From assembly GCA_021797675.1 (NCBI GenBank), contig JAJZZH010000052.1:1-49941 (forward strand): a DNA stretch of 49,941 bases. The letters run 5' to 3'. This document shows, piece by piece, positions 7,755 through 16,162 of this stretch (its first letter is position 1; each line of letters opens with the position of its first letter). The translations under genes and the position numbers were made by a program. Source of the stretch: Bacillota bacterium (lineage in GTDB: Bacteria; Bacillota; Sulfobacillia; Sulfobacillales; Sulfobacillaceae). Below the pieces are notes generated by a model, which saw only the letters and a program-made list of their open reading frames with translations, did no database searches and was not told where the DNA came from.

Positions 7755-10700
7755 ATGCAAGCATCTGCCGGCTATTACCGATACCCGACCGTGTACCGGG
7801 ACCGGATCGTTTTTGTCAGTGAAGATGATTTATGGGAAGTCTCGCGGACCGGCGGGATGGCGCGCCGCCTGACCGTGGGACTGGCAGAAGCCAGCCGCCC
7901 GCAATACTCCCCTGACGGTCGCTGGATAGCGTTTACCGGTCGGGAAACGGGCGACCAGGAAGTGTATGTGATGGCCAGCGAAGGGGGTCCCGTTCGGCGC
8001 CTAACCTATTTGGGCGCGACGACCACGGTTGTAGGCTGGACCCCGGACGGGAACGCCATCATCTTTGCCTCCAATGCCCGCCAGCCCTTTCGCAACTGGA
8101 TGGAACTCGCTACGGTGACCCTGTCAGGAGACCGCCCTCAGCCTATGCCCTACGGCCGGGCAAATTCCATCGCCTTTGGGCCTCGGCATGGTATCGTGCT
8201 CGGACGGAACACGGGGGATCCGGCTCGCTGGAAACGGTATCGTGGCGGGACTCGCGGCTATTTATGGATTGACCCTGCCGGTGACGGGAGCTTCACCCGC
8301 TTCGAAGGCTTAGAGGGCAATTTGGCCAATCCAATGTGGATCGGCGATCGGATTTATTTCGTCTCCGATGCCGAGGGCGTCGGCAATCTCTATTCCATGA
8401 CCCCCGAAGGCAAGGATGTCCGACGCCTTACCCACCACCAGACCTATTACTTGCGTAACGCCAGCACCGACGGCCGTCATATCGTATATCACCTCGGTGC
8501 CGACCTTTACTGCTTCGCTCCCGAAACCGAACGCGAAACCCAGGTGGCCGTCGAGTATCTCAGCCCCTTTACCCAGCGCGAACGACTGTATCCCGACTTT
8601 AGCAAGTTTTGGACCGAATACCAGCCGGACCCAGCCCACAAAGAACGACTCTTGCTCACGGGACGAGGAAAACTGTTTGCCCTCAATGCATTCGACGGGC
8701 CCGTGTTACCTGTGGGCACCACGCAGGGTGTGCGCTATCGCTTGGCAAAATGGCTGCCGGACGGCGAACATCTTATCGTCATCAGTGACGAAGGCGGCGA
8801 AGAGGGCCTCGAGCGCATCGCCGTCCGCACTTCGGAGCGTCGCCGACTCAACGTCGACCTGGGCCGAGCGATCCGAACAGCCGTCTCCGGCGATGGCAAA
8901 TGGGCGGCGGTCGCCAACCACCGGATGGAACTTTGGCTGATCGACGTGGAAGCATGGTCGGCCGAACGCATCGATCAATCCGCCTACGGCCCGCTGATGG
9001 GTTTTGACTTCTCCCCCGATCACCGCTGGCTCGCCTACAGTTTACTTGAGGGGCCCCGACAGTCCGCCATCTACTTGTACGCGATCCCCTCCGGCGTACG
9101 CCACCCGGTGACGGTCGGGGTCCTGGCCGACTTCAATCCCGTTTTCGATCCCGATGGCAAGTATCTCTATTTCCTGTCCTACCGGGTTTTTAATCCCGTG
9201 TATGACAATCTGCGCTTCGATCTGGGGTTTCCCAAAGGCATCCGGCCATATTTGATTCCACTGGCCAAGACCACGCCTTCCCCGTTTATTGACCCGTCGT
9301 CGGTGACGTCGCACGGTCCGAAAGACGAAGCAGAAGAAGGTTCGGAAGAGGCCGCCGGCCATGGCGGCGATGACGCGGAGCAGCGCCAGGCGGAGTCCTC
9401 GCCAACGGCGATGGTGGTCGACGTCGAAGACATCTCCCAGCGAGTCCTCGCGATTCCGGTGGCTGAAGGGCGTTACCAACAGATTGCGGCGTTGCCCGGC
9501 GGACGCGTTTTGTACACGGTTGTCGAGCCCGAAGGCAGCTTGGACCAGAGCTTCTTCTCTGAGTCGCAGACCGCACGGGCAACCCTCAAAATGTACGATC
9601 TCAAGGCACAAAAAGAGGAAGTCCTCGCTCATCCAGTGACCAGTTTTGTGGTTGCCCCCGATCATACGGCCGTCCTGCTGCGCGATGGCCGGACGCTCAG
9701 GATCACGAAGGCGGGGGAAAAAACCGACGACAAGAAGCGCGAGCCAGGCCGAGAATCGGGCATCGTCAACTTGGGCCGAGTTGTCCTCAGTGTGGACCGC
9801 CTGGCCGAGTGGACTCAGATGCAGCGCGATGCCTGGCGTTTGATGCGGGAGAATTTCTGGTCGGAAGACATGTCCCAGGTTGACTGGGAGGGAGTCTACG
9901 ACCGCTATCAAGCGCTCTTGCCTCGCATCGGCACGCGCAGCGAATTTTCCGACCTGATATGGGAAATGCAGGGGGAACTCGGCACGTCCCACGCCTACGA
10001 AATGGGGGGGGACTATCGCCCAGAGCCGACCCACCGACTTGGCCATCTCGCCATGGATGCGGTCTATGATCTGGAACACAACGGATACCGCTTAACCCAC
10101 ATTGCCCGCGGTGATTCGTGGCGCGAAGGCCATGACTCGCCGCTCAACGCGCCGGGCGTGACCCTGCAGCCGGGCGACGTGATTCACGCGGTCAATGGTC
10201 AGCCGGTGGGACCGGATCTTCCCCCGTCAGCACGGTTGATCAAGCTAGCCGAGCAACCGGTCGCGCTGCGCGTCCTCCGACGTGGGCAAGAAAATCCGGT
10301 CGACGTCGTGGTCAAGACGCTGGCTCAGACCTTTGACGTCTACTATCGTCAGTGGGTCAACAAGAACCGTCAGTATGTTTGGCAGCAGACCCAGGGGCGC
10401 GTCGGCTACGTGCACATTCCAGACATGGGGCCCCGGGGATATGCGGAGTTTTTCCGTGCCTACCTGACGGAGAATACCCGCGACGGCCTGATCGTGGACG
10501 TCCGCTTCAACGGCGGCGGCCACGTGTCCCAGTTGATCTTGGAACACCTGGCGCGGCGACACCTCGGCTACGATATCCCTCGTCACGGCCGACCCATTTC
10601 GTATCCTGAAGACGCCGTACTGGGGCCTGTGGTCGCCTTGACCAACGAGCATGCGGGTTCCGATGGCGACATTTTCAGCCATGCCTTTAAGATGATGAAG

Positions 10701-11015
10701 ATTGGCCCGTTGCTAGGAACGCGAACCTGGGGCGGCGTCATCGGCATCAACCCGCGGCTGTCCTTGGTAGATGGCAGCATGGTAACGCAGCCAGAATTCG
10801 CCTTTTGGTTTAACGATGTGGGGTTCAACGTCGAAAACTACGGTACCGATCCCGATATTTGGGTCGACAATACGCCCCAAGATGCGCTCGCCGGCCGCGA
10901 CGATGCGCAGTTAGAACGCGCCGTCGAGGAAGCCCTGCGCCTCTTGGAGGCTACCCAGCCCGAAGTGCCCGATTTTGGCCCCCGCCCTAGCAAGCGCCCG
11001 CCGGCACTCACCTGA
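7755..11015 (+). CDS. Tricorn protease homologue
   Basis: Tricorn is a giant self-assembling serine peptidase that degrades oligopeptides released by the proteasome or other proteases. The 1086-residue product has TolB/WD40-like beta-propeller repeats over about the first 650 residues (repeated SPDGRWIAF-type blades). A low-complexity acidic/His linker follows at about 515-560. Then come the C1 helical domain, a PDZ domain (about 780-860) and the C2 peptidase core. Catalytic residues are visible: His746 in GTSHAYE and Ser969 in HAGSDGD, matching His746/Ser965 of the Thermoplasma enzyme. No signal peptide is present, so it should be cytosolic. The ATG at 7755 is chosen because AGGAGG lies at 7743-7748; the frame is open upstream to 7389 but overlaps hemE. 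It is monocistronic. Confidence 0.93.
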   Translation: MQASAGYYRYPTVYRDRIVFVSEDDLWEVSRTGGMARRLTVGLAEASRPQYSPDGRWIAFTGRETGDQEVYVMASEGGPVRRLTYLGATTTVVGWTPDGNAIIFASNARQPFRNWMELATVTLSGDRPQPMPYGRANSIAFGPRHGIVLGRNTGDPARWKRYRGGTRGYLWIDPAGDGSFTRFEGLEGNLANPMWIGDRIYFVSDAEGVGNLYSMTPEGKDVRRLTHHQTYYLRNASTDGRHIVYHLGADLYCFAPETERETQVAVEYLSPFTQRERLYPDFSKFWTEYQPDPAHKERLLLTGRGKLFALNAFDGPVLPVGTTQGVRYRLAKWLPDGEHLIVISDEGGEEGLERIAVRTSERRRLNVDLGRAIRTAVSGDGKWAAVANHRMELWLIDVEAWSAERIDQSAYGPLMGFDFSPDHRWLAYSLLEGPRQSAIYLYAIPSGVRHPVTVGVLADFNPVFDPDGKYLYFLSYRVFNPVYDNLRFDLGFPKGIRPYLIPLAKTTPSPFIDPSSVTSHGPKDEAEEGSEEAAGHGGDDAEQRQAESSPTAMVVDVEDISQRVLAIPVAEGRYQQIAALPGGRVLYTVVEPEGSLDQSFFSESQTARATLKMYDLKAQKEEVLAHPVTSFVVAPDHTAVLLRDGRTLRITKAGEKTDDKKREPGRESGIVNLGRVVLSVDRLAEWTQMQRDAWRLMRENFWSEDMSQVDWEGVYDRYQALLPRIGTRSEFSDLIWEMQGELGTSHAYEMGGDYRPEPTHRLGHLAMDAVYDLEHNGYRLTHIARGDSWREGHDSPLNAPGVTLQPGDVIHAVNGQPVGPDLPPSARLIKLAEQPVALRVLRRGQENPVDVVVKTLAQTFDVYYRQWVNKNRQYVWQQTQGRVGYVHIPDMGPRGYAEFFRAYLTENTRDGLIVDVRFNGGGHVSQLILEHLARRHLGYDIPRHGRPISYPEDAVLGPVVALTNEHAGSDGDIFSHAFKMMKIGPLLGTRTWGGVIGINPRLSLVDGSMVTQPEFAFWFNDVGFNVENYGTDPDIWVDNTPQDALAGRDDAQLERAVEEALRLLEATQPEVPDFGPRPSKRPPALT

Positions 11016-11413
11016 GCGACAGGCCGCGAGCGTCGGCATCAGTCCGGAAACCTGCGGTCTCGGGTTTCCGGACCTGAGCCGTGCAGCGCCTCCGCTGCAG
11101 CAAACCAAGACATGTAAACCCTTTCCTTTACGGTCCGCGCCTGCGGCTGAGCCGAATCGGCCCGCGCTCGAGGTGCGGGCCGTCTCGGTCGGGCGGCCAG
11201 CCTCCAGCGGGAATCGCTGTGCCTCTGGGCTCCTCGGCCATCCCCGGCTCCTTCCGCCGCGGGTCCGCGCGTTCCACCAAGCGAAACTCCGGATTCTCCT
11301 TCTGTCGAGGTCCTGTATAACGCGTTGGCCGGTGACATAAGCTGATTCCCAGCAGCGGCCACCGGCGATCGGGCCGCGATGCACTCCAGTTTCCCCGCAA
11401 CGGAGGGTGGCTT
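11016..11413. other. Intergenic region with two strong hairpins
   Basis: No gene is recognised. An 11-bp perfect inverted repeat GTCCGGAAACC/GGTTTCCGGAC (11042-11052 with 11063-11073) follows the tricorn stop and is probably its terminator or mRNA end structure, although no U-run follows. A second 8-bp stem CGGCCCGC/GCGGGCCG is at 11158-11165 with 11175-11182. The rest is GC-rich with only short frames. Confidence 0.45.
11042..11073 (+). terminator. Hairpin downstream of the tricorn gene
   Basis: A perfect 11-bp stem with a 10-nt loop begins 27 bases after the tricorn stop. It lacks a downstream T-run, so it could stop transcription only with Rho, or protect the 3' end. Confidence 0.45.
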
Positions 11414-12463
11414 GTGCACAACTACTTTGCCCTATGGAGCTGGGCGCACACCTATTTACGCGCGGTGCGGCCGCAGGTGGACGATGCGCTCGGCCCATGG
11501 CAGGCACGGGCGCAGAACATTCCCGACCCCCGGCTGCGCGAGCATGCCCTGTCGTCGCTCACGCACAAGCAGTTTCACTGCCAAGGCGCCGGCGTGCTGG
11601 CATCTCCGGCGAGGGATCCGAAGGGCCGAGTACTGGCTTTTGTGATCCCGTATCAAACGCTCTGCGATTACTTAGACACGGTCACCGACCGCGGCCCGTC
11701 CAAGGACCCCCAGGACCTCCGCCAGCTCCATCAAGCCCTGTTCGACGCCGTTACTCCCGGCGGCCCGGTGCATGACTACTACCAAATCCACCCCCAACGC
11801 AACGACGGGGGGTATCTTCGCGCTTTAGTCAAGGCGTGTCAGCACGCATTGGACCGTCTCCCCGGATATCCCTGGATCCAAGCCCCGGTGTGGGAACTCG
11901 TAGAGCGCTATGTAGCCCTGCAAGTCTTTAAACATGGTCCCGTAAACGACCGGATCCCCCAGTTAATACGCTGGCACCACCTGCAGGATCGGGGCCAGAG
12001 CGGCCTCGCATGGTGGGAGTACGCCGCTGCTTGCGGCTCCACCCTCGGCCTATTTGCCTTGTTGGGGCTGGCTCCACAGGCTAGCCCCTCCTTAACAGCT
12101 CGCGACCGCCTGCATCAGTTGTATTTTCCGTGGATGAGCGCGCTACACATTCTCCTCGATTACTACATCGACCAAGTCGAGGATTTGGCGGGCGGCGATC
12201 TCAACCTGGTCTCGTTTTACCGATCGCCGGAACAGCTGGTGCAACGCCTGGGTTACCTCTACCGGATGGCCATCGCCAACAGCCAAGGGCTCCCGGATGC
12301 CGCCTTTCATCGCTATGTCGCCCGCGGATTGCTCGGCTTTTATCTCGCCGACCCAAAGCTCAGAGGGCAGCGATGGACAGGCGTCCCCTTGCGCTTGCTC
12401 GCCGGAGGGGGCCTGACGGCGCTCACCGTCTGGTGGATCGCCCGCTACGCTCGGGCGCCTTAG
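11414..12463 (+). CDS. ytpB: DUF2600 terpene synthase (tetraprenyl-beta-curcumene synthase-like, YtpB)
   Basis: The DUF2600 family (large, all-helical class-IB terpene synthases) converts C25-C35 all-trans prenyl diphosphates to sesquarterpenes such as tetraprenyl-beta-curcumene. The 349-residue protein carries the diagnostic Asp-rich segment YQTLCDYLDTVTDR (about 80-93). A second acidic segment, LLDYYIDQVEDLAGGDLN, corresponds to the metal-diphosphate region. The GTG start at 11414 follows GGAGGG at 11402-11407. No prenyltransferase or squalene-hopene cyclase gene is adjacent, so the pathway must be completed elsewhere. Its TAG stop shares bases with the TAA stop of the convergent dehydrogenase gene. 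Confidence 0.85.
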   Translation: MHNYFALWSWAHTYLRAVRPQVDDALGPWQARAQNIPDPRLREHALSSLTHKQFHCQGAGVLASPARDPKGRVLAFVIPYQTLCDYLDTVTDRGPSKDPQDLRQLHQALFDAVTPGGPVHDYYQIHPQRNDGGYLRALVKACQHALDRLPGYPWIQAPVWELVERYVALQVFKHGPVNDRIPQLIRWHHLQDRGQSGLAWWEYAAACGSTLGLFALLGLAPQASPSLTARDRLHQLYFPWMSALHILLDYYIDQVEDLAGGDLNLVSFYRSPEQLVQRLGYLYRMAIANSQGLPDAAFHRYVARGLLGFYLADPKLRGQRWTGVPLRLLAGGGLTALTVWWIARYARAP

Positions 12464-13500
12464 TCGGCTTCGAGCAGCATCTTGACGCCGGTAGCCTCCC
12501 GAGTTCCCCTGCCCCAGTCGGCAAACGCTTGCCGCAATCCTGCGGCCGAGATCCCATAGCGCTTTAGCACCCATCGCGAAACATCGGCGCGCCCCGTCCG
12601 AATCAATTCCCAGGCGGCTTCAAAATCCTCCCGGGTCGCGTTTCGGCTCGCCATCACGGTCAGCTCGCGCTGATGAAAGAGCGGATCGTCAATGGCTACC
12701 ATGCCCTCGGTGATTCCGACGAAGACCACGCGCCCTCCCGCTCCTGCCCACCACAGCGACTGTTCCATCGCCGTGCCGCTACCCGTGCAATCCACCACCA
12801 CGCTAGCCAAGTCCTCCCCCAGGGCCTCCTCGAGATCGTGCAGAGGAGAGTCGGGATCCATCAGCTGCGTTCCCGGCACCCACTGCATAGCAAACGCCCG
12901 CCGGGCCGGATCCCGCTCTAAGAGATAAACGTTGGCCCCTCGATGACTGGCCCCGACCAGCACGGCTAGGCCAATGGGCCCGGCCCCCACCACCACCACC
13001 TGATCGTGGCGGTCAATCCCGGCTCGCTCGACGGCATGCATCCCGATCGCCAGGGGCTCAACTCCGACGAGGTGATCCCACTGCGGCGCTTGGGAATCGG
13101 CGGGATAGAAAATGTGGTCGGCATCGACGGTTATTCGCGACGTCAGCCCGCCGTCCCGGTGCACACCCATGACCGACAGCCCACGACAACAATTGCTCCG
13201 ACCGGCTCGGCATGCTCGGCACTGCCCGCACGCCATATAGGGAATGACGGCCACCGCCGCCCCCAGCGGCAGATCGACGTCCGGAGCCCGGCCAATCACC
13301 CGCCCGGCCAGCTCGTGGCCCAGAACGCGCGGGTAACGGAATAGCGGCTGTTCCCCCCGAAAAGCATGATAATCGGTGCCACAAAGCCCAACCCGCTGCA
13401 CTTCGACCACAACCTCCCCGGCCTCGGGTTCTTCGCGGTCCTCTGGGGCGGACATTTCCACGATCTCCCCGGGACTCGTCAGCACGATCTTCTGCACCAT
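12460..13500 (-). CDS. Zinc-dependent medium-chain alcohol/polyol dehydrogenase
   Basis: This NAD(P)-dependent MDR enzyme would oxidise a secondary alcohol, polyol, sugar acid or threonine; the exact substrate cannot be read. The 346-residue protein has the catalytic-zinc ligands Cys40 (GLCGTD) and His62-Glu63 (GHE). It also has the structural-zinc lobe CGQCRACRAGRSNCC (Cys91, 94, 97 and 105) and a Rossmann fingerprint VVVGAGPIGL. The ATG at 13500 is preferred because AGGAG is 7 bases upstream; a second ATG at 13503 would add one residue. The frame stays open to 13563 without support. The gene converges on ytpB, sharing three bases, and is probably transcribed alone. Confidence 0.85.
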   Translation of the reverse strand: MVQKIVLTSPGEIVEMSAPEDREEPEAGEVVVEVQRVGLCGTDYHAFRGEQPLFRYPRVLGHELAGRVIGRAPDVDLPLGAAVAVIPYMACGQCRACRAGRSNCCRGLSVMGVHRDGGLTSRITVDADHIFYPADSQAPQWDHLVGVEPLAIGMHAVERAGIDRHDQVVVVGAGPIGLAVLVGASHRGANVYLLERDPARRAFAMQWVPGTQLMDPDSPLHDLEEALGEDLASVVVDCTGSGTAMEQSLWWAGAGGRVVFVGITEGMVAIDDPLFHQRELTVMASRNATREDFEAAWELIRTGRADVSRWVLKRYGISAAGLRQAFADWGRGTREATGVKMLLEAD

Positions 13501-13646
13501 CATTGCTCTCCTCTCTATTTGCGGCGGCTCCATTTCATCTCGGCTCCGTGCCCCCCTGCCCATCTCGTTCGGCCTGAAGGTTTGTCCACGGCCCCCCGGT
13601 GTCTGCCTGAGAGCTGGGTCGTCCGACGCATGCTCGAATCATCGGG

Positions 13647-15734
13647 TCATGCCCGTCCCGCCCCTTCACGCCGCCAAAGGGCTCGCGCAATGCGAAGGTC
13701 TTGATAGCTGACCTGACCGTTTAAGCGGTCCATCAGTGGCTTCAGGCGATCGCCGCCCTCTGCCAGGAGGGCGGCGCGGATTAGGTGATAGCGCTCCGGC
13801 GGCACTACGCTCAGCGCGTAAGGACGGGCCACGTCGGCCGAGGCCTGGTGTATCCATTCTTCAAGATACGAAAGGATCGTGGAGGGGCTCCGCTGGACCT
13901 GCTGGATCACCCGGGAGAACGCCACGTGGTCATTAAAGTACCTAAACGCTTTGGCGCGTTCGGAGCCATCATCGGCGTCGGCCAATTCTGGGCGCTCGGG
14001 CGGGTCTGCGTGCTCCGCCACCACGGCTAAGACGGCGGCACCGAACTGTTTCAGTTTGGTGGGACCGATGCCGCGGCATGCTCTGAGCGCTTCAGCATCG
14101 GCCGGTCGGCGCCGCGCAATTTCTTCTAACACGCGATCGTGGAAAATCAGATAAGCGGGCATCCCCGCCGTCCGCGCGGCATTCCGACGCCAGCGTTTGA
14201 GCGCAGACAGCGTGTCTTCCAACTGCGGGCCGTCAGCGGGCGCGGCGGGTTGATTGGCTTCCCGGCAACGATCACAGCAGTCGAGAGGTCTAAGGCCGTC
14301 CAACTCCTGGCCAAAATACCCCAGCAACGGTTCCCGGCGGCAGGTTTGCCGAGACTCCAGGTATGCCCGCATAGACTGAAACCGGGCGCGGCGCTGCGCA
14401 TATTGACGGCTAACTCGCTGCCACACCAAGGTTGCCAAACTCCGCGGCCAAGGGCACTGCAGGCGGCCGATGGTCGCATTCCCCACACGCTTCTCCCCGA
14501 TTTCAAGATAGCCCATCTCTTCCAACAGGCCTAAGATCATGGCCACGTCCCCCTGTTCGGGATCCCAAGTCCATAGACTTCGTCGGTCAGGCCCGATCGC
14601 CTGTTGCAGATGGTCCAGCACCTCGGTTACTCGCGCGGGTCGCGGCTCGTCCTGGTCGATCCGCCACTGCCGGCGGCGAAGGTCCTCGCGATGCCAAATC
14701 AATGCGGCCTGGCTTGGTTCCCCGTCCCGGCCCGCCCGCCCGATCTCTTGATAATAAGCATCAACCGACTCCGGGATGCCGCCATGCAGAACCAAACGGA
14801 TGTCCGGCCGGTCGATGCCCATGCCAAACGCGCTGGTGGCAACCACGATACGCGCGTGGCCGGCTAGAAATCGGCGCTCCACTTCACGCCGGCGCGCCGC
14901 CGACATCCCCGCGTGGTAGCCCAACACCGGCTCCCGGCAGGCTCCGCTAAGCCACCGGGCCCACGTTTCCACGCGGGCCCGGCTATCGCCGTAGATCAAG
15001 ACGGCCCCCGTCGTCCGGGCCACCCAGCGTGTCATCTGCGCCCGTTGGGCCTTTTCACCCGTGACGCGCTCCACGCTCAGAAAGACATTCGGTCGGTCAA
15101 CCGAAGCCTCCACCATCCGAAACCGGCCTGGCTCGAGCGCCAAGGCCTGAATAATATCGTGTTGAACCTGGGGGGTAGCCGTAGCCGTCACGGCTAAAAC
15201 GGGAGGGCTTCCCATCCGATCGCGAAACTCCCGAATCGCTTGGTAGTCGGGACGGAAGTCATGACCCCATTCGGAAATGAGATGCGCCTCGTCCACCACC
15301 AACAACGATATGGTGGCGTTGGCCAACGCGCGGCTGAGCCGAGGATGCCGGAGGCGCTCGGGAGCAACATAGAGCAAAGAGAGCCGTTGGTTGCGCACAT
15401 CATCCAAGGTGCGTTCCTGCTCGCGATAGGTTTGATGGTAATGCAGCGCTTGCGCCTGGATACCTTTTTGCCGCAGACCCGCCACTTGGTCCTGCATGAG
15501 CGCGATGAGAGGCGACACCACCACGCTTAAGCCCCCCATGACCTGACTCGGCAACTGGTAGCAGAGCGACTTCCCGGCGCCGGTGGGCAAAATTCCCAAT
15601 ACGGAATGCCCGCTCAGCAAAGCGCTGATAATCTCCCATTGCAAGGGGCGGAATTGGGTAAGGCCGAATACTTCCTGCAGGACGCGTTGCACTGCCTGGT
15701 GGGTGGCCTCATCGATGAATCCCTCCGCTGGCAC
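13647..15734 (-). CDS. RecQ-like ATP-dependent DNA helicase
   Basis: RecQ helicases unwind DNA 3'-5' in recombination and repair. The 695-residue protein has Walker A PTGAGKSLCYQLP, the DEAH box VVDEAHLISEWGHDFRPDY and the helicase-C motif GIGRAGRDGEPSQ in its variant form QEIGRAGRDGE. It then has a zinc-binding Cys cluster (CRREPLLGYF... with DCCDRC). An HRDC-like segment with the RGIGPTKLKQFG turn follows, and a C-terminal helix-turn-helix-like tail comes last. The start is GTG at 15734, with AAGGAGG 8 bases upstream; the longer open frame would overlap the J-domain gene. It is the last gene after the cystathionine enzyme and J-domain genes. It is longer at its C-terminus than the shortest RecQ paralogues (RecS type). 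Confidence 0.9.
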   Translation of the reverse strand: MPAEGFIDEATHQAVQRVLQEVFGLTQFRPLQWEIISALLSGHSVLGILPTGAGKSLCYQLPSQVMGGLSVVVSPLIALMQDQVAGLRQKGIQAQALHYHQTYREQERTLDDVRNQRLSLLYVAPERLRHPRLSRALANATISLLVVDEAHLISEWGHDFRPDYQAIREFRDRMGSPPVLAVTATATPQVQHDIIQALALEPGRFRMVEASVDRPNVFLSVERVTGEKAQRAQMTRWVARTTGAVLIYGDSRARVETWARWLSGACREPVLGYHAGMSAARRREVERRFLAGHARIVVATSAFGMGIDRPDIRLVLHGGIPESVDAYYQEIGRAGRDGEPSQAALIWHREDLRRRQWRIDQDEPRPARVTEVLDHLQQAIGPDRRSLWTWDPEQGDVAMILGLLEEMGYLEIGEKRVGNATIGRLQCPWPRSLATLVWQRVSRQYAQRRARFQSMRAYLESRQTCRREPLLGYFGQELDGLRPLDCCDRCREANQPAAPADGPQLEDTLSALKRWRRNAARTAGMPAYLIFHDRVLEEIARRRPADAEALRACRGIGPTKLKQFGAAVLAVVAEHADPPERPELADADDGSERAKAFRYFNDHVAFSRVIQQVQRSPSTILSYLEEWIHQASADVARPYALSVVPPERYHLIRAALLAEGGDRLKPLMDRLNGQVSYQDLRIARALWRREGAGRA

Positions 15735-15751
15735 CAAGCCCGGCCTCCTTC

Positions 15752-16159
15752 CTATCCCCCCCGGCGGTGCAGACGGCAATATCCCGTGAGCGCCGGGTCG
15801 CAGCGCGAGCACAAGGGGGCGTCACAGACCAGGCAGAAAATAACCGCCCAGCGCCCGTGGGTAATGCAGTGCAAGCTCTGGGGATCCCACCGTACCCTGG
15901 TTGCCGTCCTTGTCGGCCGGGGTCTGGTTCGGGGTCCCGCCGGCGCGCTCCCCGCAGCCAACCGCTGGTGAAGGATCGCCTGGTACGCCTCGGTGATTTC
16001 CTTCATCCGTTCTTCGTGCATCCGCGCTTCCCGGGACCCGGGTGGATAGCGGTCCGGATGGTGCACGCGCACGAGCGCCAGGTAGGCCTTGCGCACCGCT
16101 TCCGGAGAGCTTGAACTCGTCACCCCCAACACCGTCCACGGGTCGCGCTTCGCCGCCAT
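15752..16159 (-). CDS. J-domain protein with C-terminal zinc-binding (B-box-like) segment
   Basis: The first 65 or so residues form a J domain (DnaJ N-terminal), which stimulates Hsp70 ATPase activity. The HPD tripeptide is at residues 34-36 (VHHPDRYPP). A Pro/Arg/Thr-rich linker follows. The last 40 residues contain spaced Cys/His pairs (HCITHG, CLVCDAPLCSRC, GYCRLH) resembling a B-box-type zinc site. The Gly/Phe region, the CXXCXGXG zinc domain and the C-terminal peptide-binding domains of DnaJ are absent, so this is a type III J-protein of 135 residues. It begins 3 bases after the cystathionine enzyme and ends 17 bases before the helicase start, so the three genes probably form one transcript. 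Confidence 0.8.
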   Translation of the reverse strand: MAAKRDPWTVLGVTSSSSPEAVRKAYLALVRVHHPDRYPPGSREARMHEERMKEITEAYQAILHQRLAAGSAPAGPRTRPRPTRTATRVRWDPQSLHCITHGRWAVIFCLVCDAPLCSRCDPALTGYCRLHRRGG

Positions 16160-16162
16160 GGG

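Noticed and set aside
9042-10079. Long minus-strand frame of 345 codons within the tricorn gene
   Set aside because: It is the mirror of a strongly coding plus-strand gene with intact catalytic residues.
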